Below, piece by piece: positions 50,482 to 59,187 of a DNA stretch of 64,000 nucleotides (the stretch's first letter is position 1; every line of letters starts with the position of its first letter). Both the position numbers and the translations under genes were made by a program. The notes under the pieces were generated by a model. It saw only the letters and a program-made list of their open reading frames with translations. It did not search any database and was not told the origin of the DNA. The DNA comes from Curtobacterium luteum (GTDB lineage: Bacteria; Actinomycetota; Actinomycetes; Actinomycetales; Microbacteriaceae): assembly GCF_014646995.1 (NCBI RefSeq), contig NZ_BMOI01000009.1, positions 1-64,000 of the forward strand, in the 5' to 3' direction.

Positions 50482-51402
50482 TCAGAAGTGCACGCGGTGC
50501 TGCCGGAACAGTGCCCGGAGGCGGTCGGGGTCGACGAGGTGCCACCACGTCGGACGCACGACGGTCCGGACCGCGGTGAACGCACGGAGCCGGTCTTCGC
50601 GGACCTTCTCGTGCCAGAGTGCTTCATCGGGACTCCGGGCGCCGAGCACCTCGCGGTCGACGTACTTCTGCTTGCCGTCGAACTCCACGACCACTCCGAG
50701 CTCCTCGAACCAGAAGTCGACCCGGTCCGTGCGGCCGTCGGCGGAGCGGAACTCGTGCTGCGCGACGGGACGGGGGAGTCCGATCTCGACCATCCGGATC
50801 GCCGTGTACGACTCCCCGGCGGACTCGTGGAGCGGGTCGAGCGCCTCGGCCACCGTGCGACCGCGGACGGAGCCTCGACGACGAGGGCCCGGGAGCGCCG
50901 CGACGAAGTCGTCGATCGTGACGAGTCGTGTACGGACCGCGTGGTCGACCGCCACCGCTGCGACTGCCGGTTCGAGCGTCGCGGCGAGGTCGATCGCCGT
51001 CCGGAGCGGGCCGGTGATCGGGACGCCTCCCATCGACACGGGGCGTGGACCGAGGTCCGGCTCGCCTGCGTGACGGACGAGGTGCGCACGGTGCTCCGTC
51101 CGGGACGTCACGGCATCGGTGACGTGGACGCGGGCCGGCGGCGGCCCGACCAGCGGCCAGCCGAGTGCGATCGCCGCCGTGAGGTGTGAGAACGCTGCGG
51201 TCGGTCTGACGGTCGGCGCGAGCGCCCGAGCCAGCGCCAGGTGCCGCTCGATCGCAGACATCGACTGCCACACCGCCGTGTCGACGTACACGCCGTCCGC
51301 GATGCGGACCAAGGCGCCCGCACGGTGTCGGCGTTGCAGGGACCGTGCGGCCGATCGATCGACTTCGGTCGCTCGGAGCAGTCGGGGGTACGCGTTGGCC
51401 AT
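50482..51402 (-). CDS. AbiEi-like / DUF559 domain protein
   Basis: This 306-residue protein has an N-terminal winged-helix region of the AbiEi antitoxin type (RHRAGALVRIADGVYVD, AAFSHLTAAIALGWPL). The C-terminal DUF559/Vsr-like restriction-endonuclease fold has GESYTAIRMVEIGLPRPVAQ, DRVDFWFEELGVVVEFDGKQ and KYVDRE, with a D-x(n)-E-x-D-x-K core. Such proteins are common orphans in Actinobacteria; no AbiEii toxin partner is adjacent. Its role in DNA repair or defence is unknown. ATG start at 51402. Confidence 0.85.
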   Translation of the reverse strand: MANAYPRLLRATEVDRSAARSLQRRHRAGALVRIADGVYVDTAVWQSMSAIERHLALARALAPTVRPTAAFSHLTAAIALGWPLVGPPPARVHVTDAVTSRTEHRAHLVRHAGEPDLGPRPVSMGGVPITGPLRTAIDLAATLEPAVAAVAVDHAVRTRLVTIDDFVAALPGPRRRGSVRGRTVAEALDPLHESAGESYTAIRMVEIGLPRPVAQHEFRSADGRTDRVDFWFEELGVVVEFDGKQKYVDREVLGARSPDEALWHEKVREDRLRAFTAVRTVVRPTWWHLVDPDRLRALFRQHRVHF

Positions 51403-51483
51403 GGCGGTAGCGTCGCGCTGTCGAGCTCACATCGGTCGGGGCTGCTCCGGGCTGTGGACAACAGGAACTGCTTCGCCGCCTGT

Positions 51484-51575
51484 GGGCGAGTCTCGGCGTG
51501 GGTGGGGCGAGTCTCGGCGTGGGCGACGCTTCTCGGGCGTCGGAGCGCGAGAAGTGTCGCCCACGCCGAGACTCG
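51484..51575. repeat. 28-bp-stem hairpin of the CGAG(A/T)CTCG family
   Basis: Arms at 51508-51535 and 51548-51575 pair over 28 bp with one G-T position. A further partial copy of the left arm lies at about 51485-51500. The core GGGCGACGCTTCTCG resembles GCGACAGTTCTCG at 50.4 kb and GCGACCGTTCTCG at 39.7 kb. Confidence 0.92.
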
Positions 51576-51598
51576 GGCGGGCGCGGCGGGCGGGCGGG

Positions 51599-51620
51599 CG
51601 CGCAGCGGGCGCGCAGCGGG
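51599..51620. repeat. 11-bp GC duplication near a stop codon
   Basis: Two copies of CGCGCAGCGGG sit 17 bp beyond the stop codon of the minus-strand permease gene. Confidence 0.7.
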
Positions 51621-51637
51621 CGGGCGGGCGCCGCGCG

Positions 51638-53059
51638 TCAGCGCAGCGTGCTGTGGCGGCGGCCCCAGAGCAGGTAGAGCGCGGCGCCGACGACCATCCA
51701 CACGCCGAACGCGATCCAGGTCCCCGCGCCGAGGAACACCGCGAGCAGCACGCAGCAGAGCGTCCCGAGCACCGGCACGACCGGGAAGAGCGGCACCCGG
51801 TACGAGCGCTCGAGCCCCGGCTGGGTGCGGCGCAGCACGATGACCGACACGTTCACGAGCGCGAACGCCACGAGCGTGCCGATGCTCGTCGCGTCGGCCA
51901 GTTCGCCGAGGGGCACCAGCGCGGCGACGACCGTGACGACCAGGCTGACGATGAGCGTGTTCGCGACCGGGGTCCCGGTGCGGTGCGACACCCGGCCGAA
52001 GACCTTCGGCACGAGCCCGTCGCGCGCCATCGTCAGCAGGATGCGGGTCTGGCCGTAGAGGACGGTCAGCACGACGCTCGCGATCGCGATGACGGCGCCG
52101 ATCGAGAACACCAGCGCGACCCAGGGCTGCCCGGTGACCTCGACGACGATGCGGACGAGCGAGGCCTCGGAGTCGGAGAACGACGTCCACGTCCGGGCAC
52201 CGATCGCCGCGACGGCCACCAGGATGTACAGCGCCGTGATGAGGGCGATCGACCCGATGATCGCGCGGGGGAGGTCGCGGCGGGGGTCCTTGGCCTCCTC
52301 GCCCGCGGTGGAGGCGGCGTCGAAGCCGATGTACGAGAAGAACAGCCGGGAGGCCGCCGCGGTGACCCCTGCGGCACCCATCGGCGCGAGCGGCTCGAAG
52401 TTGCCCGCGCGGAACGCCGTGAAGGCCACGACGACGAAGAACACCAGCAGGGCGATCTTCACGATCACCATCAGGGTGTTCACCCACGCGCTCTCGCGGA
52501 CGCCCGGGAGCAGGATCACCGTCGCGAGGAGCACCAGCACCGCTGCGGGCAGGTTCACGACTCCGCCGTCCCCGGGAGGAGCGGAGACCGCGGCCGGCAG
52601 GTGCAGCCCGAACACGCGGAGGGTCTCGTCGACGTACTCGCTCGCCCCGACCGCCACGGCGGCGACCGACACGGCGTACTCGAGCACGAGGCACCATCCG
52701 CAGACCCACGCGATCCCCTCGCCCATGGTCGCGTAGGTGTACGAGTAGCTCGACCCGGAGGTCGGCACGGCACCGGCCATCTCGGCGTACGACAGCGCGG
52801 ACAGGAGCGCCGCGACGCCGGCGAGCACGAACGAGATCCACACCGCGGGCCCCGCCAGCGGGACCGCGGTCCCGAGGACCACGAGGATGCCGGTACCGAG
52901 GGTCGCGCCCACGCTGATCATCGTCAGCTGCCACACGCCGAGCGATCGACGCAGCGGCTCGCCGTTCACGCCGCGGGCGGCCTCGGCCTGCAGGTCCGCG
53001 ATGGGTTTGCGACGGGCGAGCTGCTGCCGGAGGGACACGGGGGACTGCGCGGACGACAT
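51638..53059 (-). CDS. Amino acid permease (APC superfamily, cationic type)
   Basis: This 473-residue transporter has about 12 to 14 transmembrane helices. The first helix has the substrate-binding break VGATLGTGILVVLG, later AGAVPTSGSSYSYTYATMGE, FFSYIGFDAASTAGEEAKDP and the C-terminal QPGLERSYRVPLFPVVPVLG. This is the CAT-type branch of the APC family. The ATG at 53059 has GAGG eight bases upstream. Its substrate cannot be read from sequence. Confidence 0.93.
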   Translation of the reverse strand: MSSAQSPVSLRQQLARRKPIADLQAEAARGVNGEPLRRSLGVWQLTMISVGATLGTGILVVLGTAVPLAGPAVWISFVLAGVAALLSALSYAEMAGAVPTSGSSYSYTYATMGEGIAWVCGWCLVLEYAVSVAAVAVGASEYVDETLRVFGLHLPAAVSAPPGDGGVVNLPAAVLVLLATVILLPGVRESAWVNTLMVIVKIALLVFFVVVAFTAFRAGNFEPLAPMGAAGVTAAASRLFFSYIGFDAASTAGEEAKDPRRDLPRAIIGSIALITALYILVAVAAIGARTWTSFSDSEASLVRIVVEVTGQPWVALVFSIGAVIAIASVVLTVLYGQTRILLTMARDGLVPKVFGRVSHRTGTPVANTLIVSLVVTVVAALVPLGELADATSIGTLVAFALVNVSVIVLRRTQPGLERSYRVPLFPVVPVLGTLCCVLLAVFLGAGTWIAFGVWMVVGAALYLLWGRRHSTLR

Positions 53060-53185
53060 GGGACCTCGGTGGTGGCCGGACGGGGACGCACGATGGTGGC
53101 ATGCCCCCCGTGCGGGGTCAAACCGACCGCGACGATGTCGTTCCCCGGCGGTACCGTTGCAGAGGTCGACGCGGGAGGGACACGC

Positions 53186-55093
53186 ATGAGCATGGGACAC
53201 GGCGGACGCGGTCCTCGCCCTGGCGGCCGCATCTCGAGCGGCGACTACTCGGCGCAGAAGGCCGCGAACGCCGAGGCCCCGCGGATCCCACACCTGCTCC
53301 AGCGCATCTCCGGGTTGTTCGCGCCGCACCGCGCCTCGATCGTGCTGACGGTCGTGCTCGTGCTCGTCGGGGCTGCGCTCTCGGTGATCCCGCCGCTCCT
53401 GACGCAGCGCGCCTTCGACGAGGGACTCTTCCCGAAGGGCGGCGGCGGCCCCGACCTCCCCGTCCTGTACGCGCTCGTCGGCGGGATGGTCGGGCTGTGG
53501 ATCGCCAGCGCCGGGATCGGTGTGTGGCAGACCTACCTGACCGCGACCGTCGGCAACGAGGTCATGGGCGCGATGCGGATGCGCCTCTTCGGCCACCTGC
53601 AGCGCATGGAACTCGCGTTCTTCACCCGCACCAAGACCGGGGTCATCCAGTCGCGCCTCCAGAACGACGTCGGCGGTGTCGCGAGCGTGCTCAACAACAC
53701 GATCTCGTCCGTCCTCGGCAACACGGTGACGGTCATCGCCGCGGTGGTCGCGATGCTCCTGCTCAGCTGGCAGATGACCCTCGTCGCGGTCGTGCTGCTC
53801 CCGCTCCTCGTGATCGCGCAGCGGCGCGTCGGCCAGGTCCGTGCCCGCATCGCCGCGCAGACGCAGGAGTCGCTGTCCGACATGACCGCGATCACCCAGG
53901 AGGCACTGAGCGTCTCCGGCATCCTCCTCGCGAAGAGCTTCAACCAGCAGCGCAGCGAGACCCAGCGTTACGGCGACGAGAACCGCAACCAGATCCGGCT
54001 GCAGGTCCGGCAGCAGATGTCCGGCCAGTGGTTCTTCGCGATCGTCCAGATCTTCCTGTCGATCATCCCCGCGATCATCTACCTGGTCGCCGCGTACCTG
54101 ATCGTCGGGGACGTGCCGATCACCGCGGGCACGATCGTCGCGTTCACGACCGTGCAGTCGCGGTTGCTCTTCCCGACGGTGGGTCTGCTCCGGGTGGTGC
54201 TCGACCTCCAGACGTCCGGCGCGCTCTTCGCCCGCATCTTCGAGTACCTCGACCTGCGACCGGCGATCACCGACTCCCCGACGGCGCGACCAGTGGACGA
54301 GTCCCGCCTCGGGCACGTGGCGTTCGACCACGTGACCTTCGCCTACCCGGACGGCGAGCCGGACCACCCGACCCTCCGTGACGTGTCCTTCGAGCTGCAG
54401 CCGGGGCAGTTCGCGGCCTTCGTCGGGCCGTCGGGCGCCGGCAAGACGACCGTCTCGTACCTCGTGCCGCGGCTGTACGAGGCGACGAGCGGCTCCGTCC
54501 GGTTCGCGGGTGCGGACGTCCGCGACGTCGTGCACGAGGACCTCATGCGGCACGTCGGCATCGTCAGCCAGGAGACCTACCTCTTCCACGCCTCCATCGG
54601 GGACAACCTGCGCTACGCCAAGCCCGACGCCACCGACGACGAGCTCGAGCGGGCCGCCCGGGCCGCGAACATCCACGAGACGATCGCGTCCTTCCCCGAC
54701 GGCTACGACACGATCGTCGGGGAGCGCGGCTACCGGCTGTCCGGCGGCGAGAAGCAGCGGATCGCGATCGCCCGTGTCCTCCTCAAGGACCCGCCGGTGC
54801 TCGTCCTCGACGAGGCCACGAGCGCACTCGACTCGATCTCGGAGCGGGTCGTGCAGACCGCGCTCGACACGGCGGCCGCGGGCAGGACCACGATCTCGAT
54901 CGCGCACCGCCTGTCGACGATCCGCGACGCGGACGTGATCTTCGTGCTCGACCACGGGGAGATCGTCGAGCAGGGCACCCACGACGAGTTGCTCGAGGTC
55001 GGCGGCACGTACGCCACCCTGCACCGGCAGCAGAACGAGCCCGCCGTGACGCCGGGTGTCGGGGCAGGGGGAGTGTCCGGGGTGGCCATCTAG
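53186..55093 (+). CDS. ABC transporter, fused permease/ATPase
   Basis: This 635-residue half-transporter has six transmembrane helices (about 45-330), FFTRTKTGVIQSRLQNDVGG in the first cytoplasmic loop, and an ATPase with Walker A FVGPSGAGKTTVSYLV, signature LSGGEKQRIAIARVLL, Walker B VLVLDEATSALDS and H-loop SIAHRLST. All catalytic residues are intact. Exporter type, probably homodimeric, substrate unknown. The ATG follows GGGAGGG. Its TAG stop forms the first half of the -10 box of the next gene. Confidence 0.95.
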   Translation: MSMGHGGRGPRPGGRISSGDYSAQKAANAEAPRIPHLLQRISGLFAPHRASIVLTVVLVLVGAALSVIPPLLTQRAFDEGLFPKGGGGPDLPVLYALVGGMVGLWIASAGIGVWQTYLTATVGNEVMGAMRMRLFGHLQRMELAFFTRTKTGVIQSRLQNDVGGVASVLNNTISSVLGNTVTVIAAVVAMLLLSWQMTLVAVVLLPLLVIAQRRVGQVRARIAAQTQESLSDMTAITQEALSVSGILLAKSFNQQRSETQRYGDENRNQIRLQVRQQMSGQWFFAIVQIFLSIIPAIIYLVAAYLIVGDVPITAGTIVAFTTVQSRLLFPTVGLLRVVLDLQTSGALFARIFEYLDLRPAITDSPTARPVDESRLGHVAFDHVTFAYPDGEPDHPTLRDVSFELQPGQFAAFVGPSGAGKTTVSYLVPRLYEATSGSVRFAGADVRDVVHEDLMRHVGIVSQETYLFHASIGDNLRYAKPDATDDELERAARAANIHETIASFPDGYDTIVGERGYRLSGGEKQRIAIARVLLKDPPVLVLDEATSALDSISERVVQTALDTAAAGRTTISIAHRLSTIRDADVIFVLDHGEIVEQGTHDELLEVGGTYATLHRQQNEPAVTPGVGAGGVSGVAI

Positions 55094-55096
55094 ACT
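55091..55096 (+). promoter_or_regulatory. -10 box of cbs overlapping the upstream stop codon
   Basis: TAGACT, six bases, then GTG at 55103. The TAG is the stop codon of the ABC transporter gene. Confidence 0.7.
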
Positions 55097-55102
55097 CGGC
55101 CC

Positions 55103-56467
55103 GTGCGTTACGCGAACTCCGTCGTCGACCTCGTCGGGGACACCCCGCTCGTCAAGCTCAACCGGGTGACCGGAGGGCTCCGGGCGACCGTCCTCGTCAA
55201 GGTCGAGTACCTCAACCCCGGCGGCTCGTCGAAGGACCGCATCGCCACGCGGATCATCGACGCGGCCGAGGCCTCCGGCGACCTCCGCCCCGGTGGCACG
55301 ATCGTCGAACCGACCTCCGGCAACACCGGCGTCGGGCTGGCCCTCGTCGCCCAGCAGCGCGGGTACCGGTGCGTGTTCGTGCTGCCCGACAAGGTCGGCG
55401 AGGACAAGCGGAACGTCCTGACCGCGTACGGCGCCGAGATCGTCGTGACGCCGACCGCGGTCCCCCCGGAGCACCCCGAGTCGTACTACTCGGTGTCCGA
55501 CCGGCTCGTGCGGGAGATCCCGGGCGCCTACAAGCCGAACCAGTACGCGAACCCGAACGGTCCCCGCAGCCACTACGAGACCACCGGTCCGGAGATCTGG
55601 CGCGACACCGAGGGGCAGATCACCCACTTCGTCGCCGGCGTCGGCACCGGCGGCACCATCTCGGGCACGGGCCGGTTCCTCAAGGAGGCGTCCGACGGTC
55701 GTGTCCGCATCGTCGGCGCCGACCCGGAGGGCTCGGTGTACTCCGGCGGCACCGGTCGGCCGTACCTCGTCGAGGGCGTCGGCGAGGACTTCTGGCCGGC
55801 CGCGTACGACGCCGGCGTGCCCGACGAGATCATCGCCGTGACCGACGCGGAGTCCTTCGCGATGACCCGACGGCTCGCCCGCGAGGAAGGCCTCCTCGTC
55901 GGTGGTTCGAGCGGCATGGCCGTGGTCGCCGCGCTCCGTGCCGCCCGCGACCTCACCGAGGACGACGTGGTCGTCGTGCTCCTGCCCGACGGTGGCCGTG
56001 GCTACCTCGGCAAGATCTTCAACGACCGCTGGATGCGCTCGTACGGCTTCGCCGAGACCGACGACGCCCGGACGGTCGGGTCGATCGTGGCCGGCAAGGA
56101 CGGCCGGCTGCCCGACCTCGTGCACGCGCACCCGTCGGACACCGTCCGCGACGTGGTCGACATCATGTCGAAGTACGGCGTCTCCCAGATGCCGGTCCTC
56201 AGTGCCGAGCCGCCCGTCGTCATCGGCGAGGTCGTCGGCGCCGTCGCCGAGAAGGACCTCCTGGAGCAGGTGTTCACCGGCGCCGCCTCGATGACCGACG
56301 CGCTCACGCCGTTCGTCGGCGACCCGCTGCCGCTCATCGGCGTGGGGGAGTCCGTCTCCGCCGCCCGTCGTGCACTCGAGACCGTCGATGCGTTGCTCGT
56401 CGTCGAGGACGGCAAGCCCGTCACGGTCCTGACCCGCCACGACCTGCTCACGTCCCTGTCCGAGTGA
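55103..56467 (+). CDS. Cystathionine beta-synthase
   Basis: This PLP enzyme joins homocysteine and serine (or O-acetylserine) to cystathionine in reverse transsulfuration. The 454-residue protein has PLP-binding K44 in LNPGGSSKDRIATRII, PTSGNTGVGLALVA, the glycine loop VAGVGTGGTISGTGRFLKE, and GGSSGMAVVAALRAAR. Two C-terminal CBS domains follow (about 335-450), ending VLTRHDLLTSL. No haem-binding N-terminus, as usual in bacteria. The GTG start is defined by the -10 box. Followed 56 bp later by the cystathionine gamma enzyme. Confidence 0.95.
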   Translation: MRYANSVVDLVGDTPLVKLNRVTGGLRATVLVKVEYLNPGGSSKDRIATRIIDAAEASGDLRPGGTIVEPTSGNTGVGLALVAQQRGYRCVFVLPDKVGEDKRNVLTAYGAEIVVTPTAVPPEHPESYYSVSDRLVREIPGAYKPNQYANPNGPRSHYETTGPEIWRDTEGQITHFVAGVGTGGTISGTGRFLKEASDGRVRIVGADPEGSVYSGGTGRPYLVEGVGEDFWPAAYDAGVPDEIIAVTDAESFAMTRRLAREEGLLVGGSSGMAVVAALRAARDLTEDDVVVVLLPDGGRGYLGKIFNDRWMRSYGFAETDDARTVGSIVAGKDGRLPDLVHAHPSDTVRDVVDIMSKYGVSQMPVLSAEPPVVIGEVVGAVAEKDLLEQVFTGAASMTDALTPFVGDPLPLIGVGESVSAARRALETVDALLVVEDGKPVTVLTRHDLLTSLSE

Positions 56468-56480
56468 GCGACCCCACTCC

Positions 56481-56504
56481 CGTCCGACCGTCCGACCGTC
56501 CGAA
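56481..56504. repeat. 8-bp triplet repeat after cbs
   Basis: Three copies of CGTCCGAC (the last ending in A) start 13 bp after the cbs stop. Confidence 0.8.
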
Positions 56505-56523
56505 CGACCGAGGAAGCACCCGC

Positions 56524-57669
56524 ATGACCGAGTTCAGCACCCGCGCCGTCCACGCCGGGCAGGAGCCCGACGCCGGCACCGGCGCCGTCATCCCGCCCAT
56601 CCACGTCACGTCCACCTACGCGCAGGACGGCATCGGGAACATGCGCGCCGGGTACGAGTACTCGCGCGGCGGCAACCCGACGCGCGACGGGCTGCAGACC
56701 CTCCTCGCGGACCTCGACGGCGGTGTCGCGGCGTACTCGTTCGCGTCCGGGCTCGCGGCGGAGGACGCGCTCCTGCGCGCGTACCTCGAGCCGGGTGCGC
56801 GCGTGGTGATGGGCAACGACGTCTACGGGGGCACGCACCGGCTGGTGAACCGCGTGCACGTGCCGTGGGGTGTCCAGCTCGTCGTCGTCGACATGAGCGA
56901 CGTCGACGCCGTGCGGGGCGCGCTCGAGGGTGCTCCCGCGAAGACGGTGCTGTGGGTGGAGACCCCGACGAACCCGCTCATGAAGATCGCCGACATCGCC
57001 GGGCTCGCGGAGCTCGGACACGCGGCCGGTGCCCTCGTCGTGGTCGACAACACCTTCGCGTCGCCCTACCTCCAGCAGCCGCTGTCCCTCGGCGCCGACG
57101 CGGTCGTGTACTCGACCACGAAGTACCTCGGCGGTCACTCGGACGTCGTCGGCGGTGCGGTGGTGCTCGCGGACGAGGCGCTCGCCGAGGCCGTCGCGTT
57201 CCTCCAGTTCGGCGCCGGGGCGATCTCGTCCCCCTTCGACGCGTTCCTCACCACCCGCGGCATCAAGACGCTCGCGGTCCGGATGGAGCGGCACTCCGCC
57301 AACGCGCAGGCCGTCGCCGAGTCGCTCGTCGGCGCGCCGGGCGTCGAGCGGGTCTTCTACCCGGGTCTCGCCGACCACCCGGGTCACGAGGTCGCGGCGA
57401 AGCAGATGCGCTCCTTCGGCGGCATGCTCTCGCTCTCCCTGTCCGGTGGCGCCGCAGCGGCGAAGCGGTTCGCGGAGTCGACCGAGGTGTTCACGCTCGC
57501 CGAGTCGCTCGGCGGCGTGGAGTCGCTCATCGGGTACCCGAGCGAGATGACCCACGCGTCGGTCCGCGGCACCGAGCTCGAGGTGCCCGACGACATCGTG
57601 CGCCTGTCCGTCGGCATCGAGGACGCGGGCGACCTGGTCGCAGACCTGCGGCAGGCGCTGACGCGCTGA
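56524..57669 (+). CDS. Cystathionine gamma-synthase/lyase
   Basis: This Cys/Met-metabolism PLP enzyme of 381 residues begins with FSTRAVHAGQEPDAGTGAVI and has YEYSRGGNPTRDGLQTLLA, NDVYGGTHRLVNRV, VETPTNPLMKIADI, and PLP lysine at about K200 in YSTTKYLGGHSDVVGG, then ESLIGYPSEMTHASV. Synthase and lyase cannot be separated by motif alone; pairing with cystathionine beta-synthase favours the lyase direction. GAGGAAGC lies before the ATG. Its stop lies in an 8-bp repeat. Confidence 0.94.
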   Translation: MTEFSTRAVHAGQEPDAGTGAVIPPIHVTSTYAQDGIGNMRAGYEYSRGGNPTRDGLQTLLADLDGGVAAYSFASGLAAEDALLRAYLEPGARVVMGNDVYGGTHRLVNRVHVPWGVQLVVVDMSDVDAVRGALEGAPAKTVLWVETPTNPLMKIADIAGLAELGHAAGALVVVDNTFASPYLQQPLSLGADAVVYSTTKYLGGHSDVVGGAVVLADEALAEAVAFLQFGAGAISSPFDAFLTTRGIKTLAVRMERHSANAQAVAESLVGAPGVERVFYPGLADHPGHEVAAKQMRSFGGMLSLSLSGGAAAAKRFAESTEVFTLAESLGGVESLIGYPSEMTHASVRGTELEVPDDIVRLSVGIEDAGDLVADLRQALTR

Positions 57670-57678
57670 CGCGCTGAC
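57655..57678. repeat. 8-bp tandem array over a stop codon
   Basis: Three GCGCTGAC units. The gene's TGA (57667-57669) lies in the second, and the others repeat the TGA in other frames. Confidence 0.85.
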
Positions 57679-57686
57679 GAGACGGC

Positions 57687-57722
57687 CTGGAGGCTCGTGG
57701 CGGCGCCGCCACGAGCCTCCAG
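57687..57722. terminator. Perfect 36-nt palindrome terminator
   Basis: The sequence equals its own reverse complement over 36 nt, starting CTGGAGGCTCGTGGC. Confidence 0.88.
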
Positions 57723-57761
57723 TCCGTCAGCCGCGGCCCCACGGCTGTCGGCGGCCGCTCC

Positions 57762-57767
57762 TAGGAT
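57762..57767 (+). promoter_or_regulatory. -10 box of the MFS gene, leaderless start
   Basis: TAGGAT, six bases, then GTG at 57774. The 12 bases after TAG are nearly the same as upstream of menG. Confidence 0.7.
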
Positions 57768-57773
57768 GGTGCG

Positions 57774-59177
57774 GTGAGCACCGCCGCCCTGCCGAGGACC
57801 AGCATCTTCAGCGGCCGGTACGCGCTCGCCACCGCCGGCATGGTCGCGATCGTCGCGGTCGCCGCGTTCCAGAACCTCGCGATGACGACGGTCATGCCGG
57901 AGATCAGCCGTGACCTCGACGGCGAGACGCTGTACGCGCTGGCCTTCGCCGCGCCGCTCGCCGCCGGCGTGCCGGGCATGGTGCTCGCGGGCACCTGGAC
58001 CGACCGGTCGGGCGGCCGTGTCGTCGCGTGGGTGTCGGCGGCGCTCTTCGCCCTCGGCACCGCGGTCGTGATGACCGCGCCGACGATGGAGGTCTTCCTC
58101 GCCGGTCGCCTCGTCGAGGGCTTCGGCGCCGGTGCCATCGACGTCGTCCTCTACGTGCTCGTCGCCCGGATCTTCCCCGACGAGCTGCACGGGCCCGTGT
58201 TCGGCGCGTTCGCCGCGGCGTGGGTGGTGCCGGCGCTCGTGGGTCCGGCGCTCGCGGGCATCGTCACCGAGGTCTGGGGTTGGCACTGGGTCTTCGCGGG
58301 CGCACTCGCCATCGCGGTGCTCGGTTTCGCGGTGCTCGTCCCGACGCTCCGGCACCTGCACCCACCCGCCGCGGAGCTCCGTTCGCCGTGGCAGGGTGCC
58401 CGGATCGGCTGGTCCATCGGTGCCGCGCTCGCGATCCTGCTCCTCAACGTCGCGCCCGACCTCGGGGCGTGGGCGCAGGTGGCGGCCGTGGCGGTCGGCG
58501 TGGTCGGCACGTGGGCGGCGCTCCGTCCGCTCGTGCCCGCCGGGACCTTCCGCGCGGCGCCGGGGTTGCCGTCGGTCGTCCTCCTGCGCGGTCTCGTCGC
58601 CGCGTCGTTCTTCGGCAGCGAGGCCTACGTCCCGTTCCTGCTCCAGGCGAAGCACGGCCTGTCCGCTTCGGCCGCGGGGCTCGCGCTGACCGTCGCAGCA
58701 CTCAGCTGGGCCGGCTCGAGCTGGCTGCACGGCCGGCTGGGGGAGCAGCGGCTCACGGCGGCCCGGACCTTCACGGTCGGTCTCGGCCTGGTGCTCGTCA
58801 GCCTCGTCGCCGCCTTCGCCGTCGCCGCGTTCGGGTTGCCGTGGTGGCTGCTCGTCGTCGGCTGGTTCGTCGGCGGAGCGGGCATGGGCGCGATCTACCC
58901 GCGGACCTCGATGCTCACGCTGCGCTTCTCCGGCGAGGGCGACGACGGCTTCGCGAGCAGTGCCCTGACGATCGCCGACGCCGCCGGGAGCGTGATCGGG
59001 CTCGCGCTGACCGGGCTGCTCTTCGTCGGCACGGGCGGGGCGGACACGGACGTGGCCTTCCCGCTGGTGTTCGGCGGCATGATCGCCGTCGCGCTCCTCG
59101 CGTGGGCCGCGGTCCGACGACTCGGTCCGGTCCCACCGCCGTCCGCGCCGCAGCCGTCCCCCGTCGCGGGCGGGTAG
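57774..59177 (+). CDS. MFS transporter
   Basis: This 467-residue major-facilitator protein has about 14 transmembrane helices. FQNLAMTTVMPEISRDLDGE and GTWTDRSGGRVVAWVSAAL (motif A) are near the N-terminus, and LAGRLVEGFGAGAIDVVLYV follows. The layout matches 14-helix drug:H+ antiporters (DHA2-like), but the substrate is unknown. Its stop codon TAG doubles as the start of the next gene's -10 box. Confidence 0.92.
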   Translation: MSTAALPRTSIFSGRYALATAGMVAIVAVAAFQNLAMTTVMPEISRDLDGETLYALAFAAPLAAGVPGMVLAGTWTDRSGGRVVAWVSAALFALGTAVVMTAPTMEVFLAGRLVEGFGAGAIDVVLYVLVARIFPDELHGPVFGAFAAAWVVPALVGPALAGIVTEVWGWHWVFAGALAIAVLGFAVLVPTLRHLHPPAAELRSPWQGARIGWSIGAALAILLLNVAPDLGAWAQVAAVAVGVVGTWAALRPLVPAGTFRAAPGLPSVVLLRGLVAASFFGSEAYVPFLLQAKHGLSASAAGLALTVAALSWAGSSWLHGRLGEQRLTAARTFTVGLGLVLVSLVAAFAVAAFGLPWWLLVVGWFVGGAGMGAIYPRTSMLTLRFSGEGDDGFASSALTIADAAGSVIGLALTGLLFVGTGGADTDVAFPLVFGGMIAVALLAWAAVRRLGPVPPPSAPQPSPVAGG

Positions 59178-59180
59178 CGT
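59175..59180 (+). promoter_or_regulatory. -10 box overlapping the MFS stop codon
   Basis: TAGCGT, seven bases, then GTG at 59188. The TAG is the MFS stop codon. Confidence 0.6.
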
Positions 59181-59187
59181 GACGGCC

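Noticed and set aside
51638-56440. A 1600-codon open frame on the minus strand
   Set aside because: Only its 3' part (51638-53059) is the permease. The rest is antisense to the ABC exporter and cbs genes and has the low-complexity composition of a GC-rich shadow frame.
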